From: Schoenoplectus triqueter
Lineage: Eukaryota; Streptophyta; Magnoliopsida; Poales; Cyperaceae
Length of the DNA: 32,683 nucleotides
Assembly: GCA_964058805.1 (NCBI GenBank)
Contig: CAXKVV010000647.1
Coordinates: 1 to 32,683 of the forward strand
Reading direction: 5' to 3'
Shown: positions 1-9,328 of the stretch, in pieces
Numbering within the stretch: position 1 is the first letter of the stretch
How the letters are laid out: every line of letters begins with the position of its first letter
Translations under genes and position numbers: made by a program
Notes under the pieces: model-generated
What the model was told of the DNA's origin: nothing
Database searches by the model: none
What the model saw: the letters and a program-made list of their open reading frames with translations, nothing else

Positions 1-4
1 CATC

Positions 5-502
5 ATGATCAAATTGATTTTTGGAGATTTGGTCTTGAACGTCATCAGTGCATATGCCCCACAAGTAGGTTTGAGCGATGATGTCAAGAGACGATTCTGG
101 GAAGACTTAGAAGACATAGTTAGAGGAGTGCTTAGTAGTGAAAAACTCTTCATTGGAGGTGATCTTAATCGTCATGTTGGAACATTTAGAGGGGGGTTTG
201 AGAGGGTACATGGGGGTTTTCGATATGGCGAACAGAATCAAGAGGGAGAAGACATCTTGAACTTCGCTATAGCTTATGACCTCATGGTAGCGAACACCTT
301 CTTTAGAAAGAAAAAATCACATTTAATTACTTTCAGCAGTGGCCAACACTCGAGCCAAATCGATTTTGTCCTGACTAGAAGGGAGGAGAGATCAAACTGC
401 ATAGATTGTAAGGTTATACCTAGCGAGTGTGTTGTCACACAACACAAATTTTTGGTAGCTGATTTTTATTTTCAGTATGCGTTCGGCGAGATAGAGGCAT
501 GA
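5..502 (+). pseudogene. LINE endonuclease (exo/endonuclease/phosphatase fold) fragment
   Basis: This open stretch of 165 codons gives the C-terminal two thirds of an apurinic-type endonuclease, which nicks target DNA to start LINE retrotransposition. Visible motifs are ISAYAPQ near residues 15-21, GGDLNRHVG near 51-59 (the catalytic Asp/Asn strand, usually GDFN), and SQIDFVLTRR near 117-126 (the Asp of the S-x-x-D block). The catalytic His near the end appears as the Asp/His-like segment VTQHKFLVAD. The N-terminal Glu motif lies outside the window. The first ATG at 5 is simply the first in the open frame, not a known start. The frame closes at 500-502 where related elements continue, so the stop is a decay mutation. 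Confidence 0.8.
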
Positions 503-829
503 AAATAACGAGAACGAGATGGTGGAAGCTCAAAGGGGACGTTTCTCAGGTGTTTAAAAATAGAGTTATTGCCAAAGGATCATGGAACGAAGGTGAGGAT
601 GCGGATAATATGTAGAAGAAGATGGCGACTCACATTCGGAAGGTGGCTATAGAGGTGTTTGGAGTAACTAGAGAAAATAAACGTGAACCTAAAGACACTT
701 GGTGGTGGAATGATGAAGTACAAAAGGTTATCAATGAGAAGAAAGAATGTTACAAACGTTTACATCACAACAAGAGTGATGAAAACATACAGAAGTACAA
801 AAAAGCTAGAAGAAACGTAAAAAAAAGTT

Positions 830-2582
830 GTGAGCGAAGCAAGGGGTCAAACATACACGGAGTTGTATCGGAAATTAGATACGAAAGAATGCGAAAGTGA
901 TATCTACAAGATGTCCAAACTTCGAGAAATGAAGACAAGAGATTTCCACCAAGTTAAATGTATTAAGGATGAGGCTGATAGACTTTTGGTGAAAGATGAG
1001 GAGATTAAGAACAGATGGAGAGCATACTTCGACAAGCTATTCAACGACGAGAATGAGAAAACCGCAATCGAGTTGGACGACTCAATTGACACCAATAGAC
1101 GATTTGTTCGGAGAATTCAAGAGTATGAGGTGAAAGAAGTTTTAAAAAAAATGAAAACATGTAAGGCATTAGGACCGGATGACATCCCGATTGAGGTATG
1201 GAGATGTCTTGGAGATATAGCAATAGTGTGGCTCACTAAACTATTTAATACCATTTTTCGGTCCAATAAGATGTCTGATGAGTGGAGAAGAAGTATATTA
1301 GTACCAATCTTCAAGAATAAATGAGATATTCAAAGTTGTACTAATTACAGAGGAATTAAGCTCATGAGTCATATCATAAAACTTTGGGAGAGAGTGATCG
1401 AGCACCATTTAAGAAAACTGATAATTGTCTCTCAAAATCAGTTTGGTTTTATGCTTGGGAGGTCCATTATGGAGGCGATTTTCTTGATAAGACAACTTAT
1501 GGAGAGACATCGAGAATAGAAGAAGGACATACATATGATATTTATTGATTTAGAGAAAGCGTATGATAAAATTCTGAGAAATATCATGTGGTGGGCGCTC
1601 AAAAGGAAACTAGTCCCAACAAAGTATGTTACCCTTATTAAGGATAGGTACACAAATGCCGTGACTTTGTGTCAGAGCATGTGACGGCGAATTCAATACA
1701 TTTTCTATTAAGATAGGATTACATCAAGGGTCAGCATTGAGTCCATATATTTTCACCTTAGTGATGGATGAGATCACAAAGGACATACAAGAAGATATTC
1801 CTTAGTGTATGCTCTTTGCTGATGATGTGGTGCTGATTGACGAGAACAGAATTGGCGTCAATCGGAAATTAGAGTTGTGGAGACAAACTTTAGAATCGAA
1901 AGGTTTTAGACTTAGTAGGACAAAAACTGAATATATGAGGTGTCAGTTCATCGGGGAAAACTTAGATGACGAAAATGTTAATTTGGATGAACGATTAGTA
2001 CCCATGAATGACACATTTCGGTATTTGGGATCGATGTTGCAGAGTGAAGGAGAGATCGATGAAAATATTAGTCATAGAATAAGAGCTGGATGGGTAAAAT
2101 GAAGACAAGCATCTGGTGTTCTTTATGACAAGAAGGCCCCAAACAAACTAAAAGGCAAGTTCTACAGGACGGTGATTAGATCCGCGATGTTGTATGGCGC
2201 AGAATGTTGGGCAACAAAAGGACAACACATCCAGAAGATGAATGTAGCTGAAATGCAGATATTGCGCTGGATATGTGCCCATATAAGGAAAGATCGAATC
2301 AGAAATGATGATATTATGGACAAACTTGGGGTAGCACCAATTCAAGAGAAGCTAGTCCAACATCGTTTGCGATGGTTTGGTCATATCCAACGAAGGCCTC
2401 CTGAAGCATCAGTACGCAGCGATATTTTAAGTCGTCCTGAAAATACAAGAAGAGAAAGAAGTCGACCGAGACTGACATGGGAGGAAACAATAAAAAGAGA
2501 TTTGAAGGAATGGAATATACCCAAAGAGTTTGCTTTGGATAGGAGTGCGTGGAAGATAGTGATTAATATATCTGAACCATGA
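830..2582 (+). pseudogene. RTE-type reverse transcriptase and C-terminal region, broken
   Basis: These are remnants of the polymerase that copies LINE RNA at the nicked target. The upstream block contains KALGPDDIPIEVW (about 1163-1201), then NYRGIKL (about 1345-1365), IFIDLEKAYDKI (about 1540-1575) carrying the first catalytic Asp, HQGSALSPYIF (about 1723-1755), and FADD at 1815-1826, the catalytic YxDD-type box. The C-terminal part (about 2172-2582) includes MLYGAECWATK and RLRWFGHIQRRP, typical of the RTE tail region after the RT. Stops at 1322, 1517, 1803 and 2100 and a frameshift near 1670 prevent a functional protein. Reading frame 2 serves the first part and frame 3 the second. Recognition is by motif; no similarity search was possible. 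Confidence 0.85.
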
Positions 2583-3016
2583 TTTAGGAGTTAGAATCTA
2601 ATAGTAGAGTTATATATTTCATATTCTTAAATTTTTTAGGATTTTAAAATTTAGAATTTAGAAATAGATTTCAGAAATAGAGGTTTAGATAGGATTTTAG
2701 GATTTAGAATTTAAAATTAGATTTTAGGATTTAGAAATAGATTTTATAATAGAGGTTTATTGTACTATTATTATTGTTGTTATTATTGCTACTATTATTA
2801 GCATATTATCATTATCATTATAATCTTTATTTATATATTATTATTATTATTATTATTATATTTATTTATTTTCTTTTTCTTCCATCATATTCATTATTAT
2901 CACTGATATTTGAGATCTTTGATCTTATGTTTTCTGATTGGATTTTATTTCTAGCATACCTCAATTTATTTGAGGTTAAAGACTTTGTTGTTGTTGTATT
3001 ATACGGATATCAGGAT

Positions 3017-4129
3017 TTTAATTTGCATGGGTCCATAGCCTATGAAAAAGTTAATAATATTTTGATATTCAAATAGCAGAAAATCGTCAGTTGAATTCAC
3101 ATGTTTTTTTACGGTTGTAGAAAGAATAATTGGTTGTTACTTGTTTGATTTCATCTTCTTCCCTCGTAGAAACATTAAGCTGCTAAAAAGACAAAGTGCA
3201 GAGTGACCGACATTCACAAGCATCTCTGTTAACCAAGTGAAAGGTGTTGATATTATAATTGGAATATCTATTCATTACTTCTTTACTGATATCTATTTAT
3301 AAACCAGCTAAAATGTTCATTTAGCATTAATGTTGTTTATTGTTGTCAATTGCAATTCCGCAAAATAAAATAAAATATATTTAAGTAGTGTATAGACTTA
3401 CATACAGAACTTGCAGATGAATTGTATGGATGAAGATTGCTTTGTGTTATGTAAAATATAATTTCTAAAAGCTGTTGACTTAACAAGAAAGAAATTATAT
3501 TTATATTATAATACATTTCACATCATCTATTCTGTTAACAGTTTGATTTGTTTATTTCCTTATATTGATTGTATGACCCATTTCTTACGCATATCACTAA
3601 TCATTAAAAAGGATGTGTATTGTTATACCCGGCATGCCATATAACCATGATTTAGCAGCTCCGAAAAAAATTACACTTAATTATTGTTTCTATGAATCTG
3701 AACAAAATTTGTGTGTGTCGATTTTCGTGCTTCCCATTCATTGGTGCTTTTTATTCTACTTCTGCAACAATTCCTTGTTCTTCTCAAAGGTTGAGGCCAC
3801 AGTCTACAAAACGTTTGTTCAGAAGCAACTGAATGAGAGAAATTAATGCCAATATTATTATTAAATATATGTAAGATTAAATTAATATTTTTATCCCGTT
3901 AATATCAATGTAGAAAACTATATTCCATGAGGAATAGAATTATCTCATGTCTCTAATTATATTCCTAGTAAGGATCCAAGGGAGAATAGACCAGCAGCGG
4001 GAAGTAATCAAATATGAGTATGAAAAGTTGACAACTAGACCTTGTTTGATGGCCGCCACTAAGGTTCTCGTACAGAAATAGAATTATTAATTTCCCAATC
4101 CCCACTAATGAAATAAAGTACAACAGTAT
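3017..4129. other. Spacer between the RTE element and the MTN 3' end
   Basis: This is AT-rich non-coding sequence. It contains the only open stretch of note (3613-3846, listed separately) and otherwise no convincing gene. The MTN 3' UTR must run leftward from 4129; no polyadenylation site can be fixed by eye. If a plus-strand gene ends near 3846 it would be convergent with MTN. Confidence 0.5.
3789..3846 (+). other. Possible terminal exon of an unknown + strand gene (doubtful)
   Basis: A pyrimidine-rich stretch ending in AAG at 3787-3789 is followed by an open segment ending in TAA at 3844-3846. Its peptide, VEATVYKTFVQKQLNERN, is more protein-like than the low-complexity text around it. It sits in a 77-codon open frame starting at 3613. 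I do not recognise the protein, and I find no matching upstream exon with compatible splice sites. The RTE element to the left may have separated it from the rest of a gene, or it may be chance. Confidence 0.15.
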
Positions 4130-6496
4130 CTAAAGATCCGAGATGTATTTTCCACTAATGAAATCTACAACTTGGGTCACGGCTCGGTCCAATGCTGTGG
4201 TAACAATAACCAAGTTTTGCAAGAATTCTTCTGCAGTCGGTTTATCTCCATCTACGATGTCAGTCACAGCTTTCACAAAGATTGCTGGTACTGACAGTAA
4301 GTCCGTTACATAGGCCACAGCAGCTCCCTGCAAACCATGTAAAAAGATTAAATCATCATTGTTTAAAAATAATAGAGATAAAACACAACTTTACTAATTT
4401 ATATCATGTATATTTTGGTTATGAAAAAATATTGTATTTACAAAAGTAAAACAAACTGTTACCTAATAGTGAATGAGAATTCATATGTTTTGTTAGTTTT
4501 ATGAAAGTAACAGAAAGATTTAAGTCTTGACCAATTAGGTCTCAAAATTTTAAACATTAAACAATTTCTACAATTCACATATTTAAAGGAATTCAATACT
4601 GTGACTTAATACACCTCCAAAATAATTGTATCATCATGGTTAGATCTTGCCTAACCACACAAACCAACTTTAAGCTCCTTTAGTGGTAACACAGAATTTT
4701 TTTGAGTGTTTACCTACTTTATGATTGCAAATTAGCATATTCTTTTAATTCTGTTGTAATTTTGTTGTAATTCTGTTGTCATTTTGTTGTAATTCTGTTG
4801 CATGGGTATGAATGTGTTGAACTTGGAGTACCTCCATATCCTTGAGGGTAGCATCATTTGCCAAAATTGCTGCCTCATCTTGAGGGGACATGTCCAATGA
4901 ATCACCAGTTGACAATTTACCGACCTAACAACAATTTGTTTGACCATTTTACTAAAGCTTCAAAAAAAAAACCATTATCTAGGTGAAATATATGTGCCAA
5001 TCAGGATATTTACTGATAATAAAGCAGAACACTTTTTTTTTGTTTCTCGTTGTTGGTTTAAAGGGGGCAGGAACGAAACATGAAAATAAAATTAGAAGAG
5101 AGTAACAACAGAACAAGGCATTGCAGTTTGCTGATGACACGCTAGTCATAATGGATGCACACCCACAAACAATGAGAACTACAATGCAATTGCTGCAGAC
5201 ATGCAAGAGCATGACGGGGGCTACAAATAAATATACACAAAACTGAATTTGTGCCGATTGCTGTGCCAGGATATCTGCACCAAACAATTGCCAACACACT
5301 CGACTGTGCACAAAGAACATTCCCAATAAAGTATCTCAGGCTGCCGCTTTCAAGCAAAAAACCGAACGAAGAGGACTTTTTACCTATCCTAATCAAGGTT
5401 CAATCTAGGCTAGCAAGAAGGCAAAATAATCAACTGTCTTTAGCAGGAAGAAAAGTTATCATAAACTCGGTATTGAATGCATTACCATTGCACTTTATGC
5501 AAGCCTTTCTCTTGCCACAATGGCTAATCAAGCATCTGGAAAGAGTAAAGAGGGCTTTCTTTTGGAAGGGAAGGACAAATGTACGGGAGGACAATCTAGT
5601 CAATTGGAAAGCAATTTGCCTACCAAAGAAACATGTTGGGATAGCAATAAGGGATCTCAAAACACAGAATATATCATTGCTCCTCAAGTGGCTGTCGGAA
5701 AAATACAATCAGAACATATTATGGTATGCCAGCATTTAGAGATGCAAATAGTGTGTTGTTTTACCTTAAAGAACTGCAAGTCTGCAACTATTACTCCCCT
5801 TATTCACAGTATCCAAAAAGATATTATGGTGTTGGAGGACTACAGGATTTTTTTTTCCACTATATCTGCTTACGAATTTCTATCACACCCAGGGATCATA
5901 ATAAACACACTTTGGATGGTCAGAATTCCAGAGAAAATCAAAATTTTCTTCTGGCTTGTAAGACTTGATAGGGTCTTGATGCAGCAAAACATTGTCAAGA
6001 AAGGTTGGCCACATCTGCAGCACTGTGTGATGTGCAAAAGACACATCCTTGAATCAAACAGTCACCTCCCTATATTGCCAAGTTTCCAGACAGATATGGA
6101 TACCAAGGGTACACAAATTAACACAACTGTGTATAACTTCTGGATGGCATACATGCAAGAACTCACAGCACAACAAATGCAGAACAGTTGGGATTGCCTC
6201 TGCATGGCTACATACTGGAATCTTTGGAAAGAAAGGAACCGATGCATATTTCATGCTGAGGGGTTGCCATTACACAACCTCAGGGACTCGATACAAGGGG
6301 ATGCAACAAGATTGTGCCATAATAGATAGCATTCCTGAGCTTTTTGTTTTACGTGTTTGGCAGTTCCTTTTATTTTTCTTTCCTCTCACCTGCCTCTCTA
6401 ATCCCCTGTAAATACTCCCATCCAGCCATCTTGTAAATTTCATCACTTTTAGGTCTTTAATAAAATTCCAAGTAGGAAAAGCCTACTTCATAAAAA

Positions 6497-6531
<35 letters not shown>

Positions 6532-9328
6532 ATTAGACTATGGTGCTTTGCAAAGTACAAAAACATTATGTGTTTTGCGCTCTATTTTTAATTTTAAGTC
6601 AGAAATGATCAATCCAAACCGCTCAATCTAATCTCCATATCAAAATCTATTAGTAAACCAAATTTTATATTTTTTGAAATTTATTTGCTATTTTTTTGGA
6701 TAGGGGGAAAACCATCATTTTTGGATGAATCAGAATTCTCAGATCAAGTCATTTTCTCCTCATCAGGAAAAATAACAAAAAATTCTAAAAAAATATAAAA
6801 TTTGGTTTACTAATAGATTTTTATATGAAGATTAGATTGAACGGTTTGAATCAATTATTTCTGACTTGAAATTAAAAATAGAATGCAAAGCACACAACGT
6901 CTCTGTGCTTTGCAAAGCACCATAGTCGGACTCTATATATATATAAACAAACTCTATATCACAATCACTTTCATCGACTACAGGATTAATCTGGTTTATA
7001 TAATCAGTAGGTCTACAAATGGAGAAAGTGAACTAGTGGCAACATGTACCTTTAAGTTGACTTCTTTAAGGAGGTTGACACAAGAGAACGTTTCTCTTGC
7101 TCCAATCCCATACAAATCAAAAACCTACATTCATTACATTTCAGAAATTGCAAAGAAATTAAAATAAAAACAAACAACTGTAGAAGAGAACTAGATCAAA
7201 AAAATCAGGTGCTAAAAATCCAAAAACAAAGAAATTTTTAATTAAGAACCAAGGTTGGCAATTAGGATCATCAGGTTATTATTTCTGTTGCAATTTATAT
7301 TTCAAAAGATATTGCATGTTAACTATGTGTTGTTTGGTATCCTATGTGACAAAAATGTCCCACAAAAGCTAAACGATGAGTTTTACAGGATGGCGATGTT
7401 GTATGGTGCAAAATGTTGGGTTATATGACAACACATCCAGAAGACAAGTATAGTAGTGATGCCCATATTGTACTATATGTGTAGCCATACAAGGAGGGAC
7501 CAAATCATAAATGATAATATACATGAAAAGGTTGGCATTGCACCGATCAAGGAGAAGCTTGTTTGGGCATCTTCAGCGGAGGCCTCATGAGGGTGCAGTG
7601 GGCTTCTAATCCATCCCGAAATAGCAAGGAAAGGCAGAGATCTACCAAGACTGATGTGGGAGGAAGCAGTGAAAAGGGACTTGAAGGAATGGGATATATC
7701 CAAAGAGTTAGCTTCTGAGTTGGTGATCCATATATCGGAACTATAATTTAGTATTAGGGTTCAGGAGTAGGGTTATGGACTTCAGGTTCTTAGGTTTTAG
7801 GGTTTAGATTCGTAGACTTTATAATGTAGGCTAACTATTGCTATTTTTATTAGAATTATTATTATTAGTAATATTATTATTACTATTAATCTATTATTAT
7901 TATATGTTATTACTATTGTTACTATCTATCTTGATCTTTGTGATGACTTTGATTGGCTTTCATTTCTAGCCTACCCCAATTTACTTGGGACTAAAGGCTT
8001 TGTTGCTGTTGTGTAACTATGTAGTGTCTCCAAGATTTATAAAAACTCACAGGAATAGGTATTCTCCTGTCATGGAAAGCTACTAAAGAGGCAAGATATA
8101 CATCTCCAATTGATGCTCCTTTGGCCTATTTATCCATAATCAAAATAACTAAAATTAAAGATGATATAACAGAGAAACATCTATCAACAAAGAATGATCA
8201 GAACTCAAAAATCAGTGAATAACATTGATGTAAAGAGGGAAAAAGAACGAAGATGTATGCATACTTTGAAGCCACCAGCAGTACCAGCATTGATAACAAG
8301 GTCAGGTTTAAATGCTTGGATGGAAGCATATGTAACGAGAGATGCTGAAACTGTACCTACACTATCAACCCCTGAAAAGGACATTGAAACAATAAAGAAT
8401 TGTATTTTTCACAATGTCAAAAAAGTAATGAAACATAACTTAGGGACCAGTATGAACTGGTATTTACCCATACCATGTCATAAAGATACAAAATATAAAT
8501 TAGCAAGTAGTTTCCGTTTTCATCTCTTTTCCTAAACTCATTAATTAATTGAGTCCAAACTTAACTGGGTCCAACAGAAACAGGTTTGTTATTGAAGATA
8601 CTAATACATACAAGGCCACAAGCAATGAAACTAGCACAAATCAGATAAAGTCATAAAGGTACTCAAAGACTTACCAAGAACTGGATCTTTCCCTGGCCAG
8701 ACCAAGTTGATGTCAAGGTCCTTATATTTGCCACGGTATCTAACCCATGGGACCCCTTTAGGAAACCTACATTTTTTTTACGGCAAACAAAATTAAGGTG
8801 CAGAACACAAAGTAATAGCATTCAATAAACCATGGAAAGAAAAAGGCTGAAATTTCGCGATGTGTATAAGTTACATTGATTTATCAGGGTCTTCAACAAG
8901 CCCGAACTTCCTAACAAGCGGTGCTGCTTCAGTGTGCATCGCTACAAATTACAGAACAAAAAATAATGAAACAGTTCATTCCAGTATACTAGAATCCAAT
9001 GCAATTCCCAGTTATGCAAAGAGAAGTAATTTTTCAGGGAATGACTGAACAAATTATTTTCTTTTGATAATTCCTATGGATAAACTAATTTCTAGGATCT
9101 CATTGTTCCGGGTGACGACCAAACTTAAAAGAAAATTAAAATATATTGAAATTTTGCGAAAAGGTCGTTCATTCATGGCAGGACCAGGCATAACAAAAAG
9201 AAATAAGAAAAGGAATTACCTATGATGATAAGCAGCGTAGAGATAGGGGAGGCATTGGCTGTTCCGGCCGTGGCGGTCTCCTCCGCCTCCGGCAGCGGAT
9301 TAGCGACAATGTCCTCTGGAGGCGCCAT
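4130..9328 (-). CDS. MTN: 5'-methylthioadenosine nucleosidase, 8 exons, 271 aa
   Basis: Cleaves 5'-methylthioadenosine to adenine and methylthioribose, the first step of the Yang (methionine salvage) cycle fed by ethylene, polyamine and nicotianamine synthesis; cytosolic in plants. Exons, in reading order: 9220-9328, 8875-8941, 8675-8766, 8265-8371, 8051-8125, 7050-7124, 4832-4924, 4130-4327. All introns are GT-AG and the lengths sum to 816 nt in one frame. Motifs: AMHTE (Glu41, equivalent to the catalytic Glu of AtMTN1), INAGTAGGFK, AFHDRRIPIP, DMEGAAVA (Glu206, ribose contact) and AVTDIVDGDKPTAEEFLQN (Asp229, proton donor), ending ISDL like Arabidopsis MTN1. The start at 9328 gives MAPPED; an in-frame ATG at 9430 would add 34 unlikely residues. 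Introns 5 and 6 carry transposons. Leu139 stands where Asp is usual (A-S-D-V-A-F), and SCV replaces the usual S/A-T-P near 164-166. Confidence 0.93.
4747..4801. repeat. 11-bp minisatellite, five units, in MTN intron 7
   Basis: There are five consecutive 11-bp units at 4747, 4758, 4769, 4780 and 4791, alternating AATTCTGTTGT and AATTTTGTTGT with single-base changes. The array lies about 30 bp downstream of the exon 7 donor of MTN (minus strand). Confidence 0.9.
5060..6490 (+). mobile_element. L1-type LINE, 5'-truncated ORF2 fragment, inside MTN intron 6
   Basis: This is the C-terminal half of an L1-type ORF2 on the + strand, antisense to MTN. It begins just before LQFADDTLV (about 5125-5151), the catalytic FADD of reverse transcriptase. 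It continues through LSLAGRKVIINSVLNALP (about 5440-5490) and RAFFWKG (about 5550-5570), the post-RT region of plant L1 elements. It reaches the zinc-binding RT domain with IPEKIKIFFWL and GWPHLQHCVMC (about 5920-6040), then a stretch with YWNLWKERN (about 6210-6240). There is a frame break near 5240 and more near 5735, so it is inactive. The 3' end, near 6490, runs into A-rich sequence. I could not identify a target-site duplication, so both borders are approximate. Confidence 0.82.
6508..6533. repeat. (TA)n/(GA)n microsatellite
   Basis: A short TA run passes directly into about ten GA units, at the left shoulder of the fold-back element. A matching TA run without the GA expansion lies beyond the right shoulder (6934-6945). 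Confidence 0.85.
6536..6927. mobile_element. Fold-back MITE with about 145-bp inverted repeats, in MTN intron 6
   Basis: The two ends are reverse complements: GACTATGGTGCTTTGCAAAG begins at 6536, and its complement ends at 6927. The match runs about 145 bp inward on each side (to about 6680 and from about 6783) with scattered mismatches and small gaps, and the central loop is unrelated. There is no coding capacity. The inverted match may continue outward into the flanking TATATAGAG tracts (about 6501-6520 and 6930-6945), so the true border and any TA duplication are ambiguous. The long terminal repeats suggest a Mutator-type non-autonomous element, but superfamily is not proven. Confidence 0.85.
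7328..8016 (+). mobile_element. RTE LINE, 5'-truncated second copy, in MTN intron 5
   Basis: This aligns by eye with the 3' part of the RTE element at 1-3016 (its about 2110-3000). It starts with the stretch matching GVLYDKK, then the MLYGAECW block (about 7390-7425, here with changes), the RRPHEG block (about 7575-7600), LKEWDIS (about 7680-7703), the TTTAGG-rich 3' UTR, and ATT runs. It ends in the same conserved tail, CCTACCCCAATTTACTTGGG followed by a decayed (TTG)n, near 7970-8016. Frames are disrupted throughout. It lies between MTN exons 6 and 5, antisense to the gene, about 35 bp from the exon 5 donor. Confidence 0.87.

Larger units (their letters stand above)
1..3016 (+). mobile_element. 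RTE-clade LINE, decayed, 5' end outside the window
   Basis: This is a non-LTR retrotransposon of the plant RTE type. The order is endonuclease (5-502), a linker, reverse transcriptase (about 1120-2100), a C-terminal region (about 2100-2582), and an AT-rich 3' UTR. The 3' end carries the family's tail near 2957-2996, where a conserved stretch runs into a short (TTG)n repeat. It is dead: the RT frame has TGA at 1322 and TAG at 1517, changes frame around 1665-1680, and then meets TAG at 1803 and TGA at 2100. The 5' end and left target site are not in the window, so full length cannot be judged. A second truncated copy of the same family lies at about 7328-8016. Family assignment rests on domain order and the remembered tail; confidence is high for LINE and good for RTE. 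Confidence 0.88.

Noticed and set aside
2774..3076. 100-codon open frame with Leu/Ile runs
   Set aside because: Covers the RTE 3' UTR, its ATT runs and the tail; low complexity with no protein features.
3171..3204. Short exon-like NIKLLKRQSAE and stop after a CTCGTAG acceptor
   Set aside because: Too short to judge and without any partner exon.
7740..7810. TTAGGGTTTAG-like words resembling plant telomere repeat
   Set aside because: They are irregular and occupy the same place in the 3' UTR as the TTTAGG-rich stretch of the other RTE copy (2640-2760); they belong to the LINE.
8194..8535. 113-codon + strand frame
   Set aside because: It is antisense to MTN exon 4 and its flanking introns, a shadow of a real exon.
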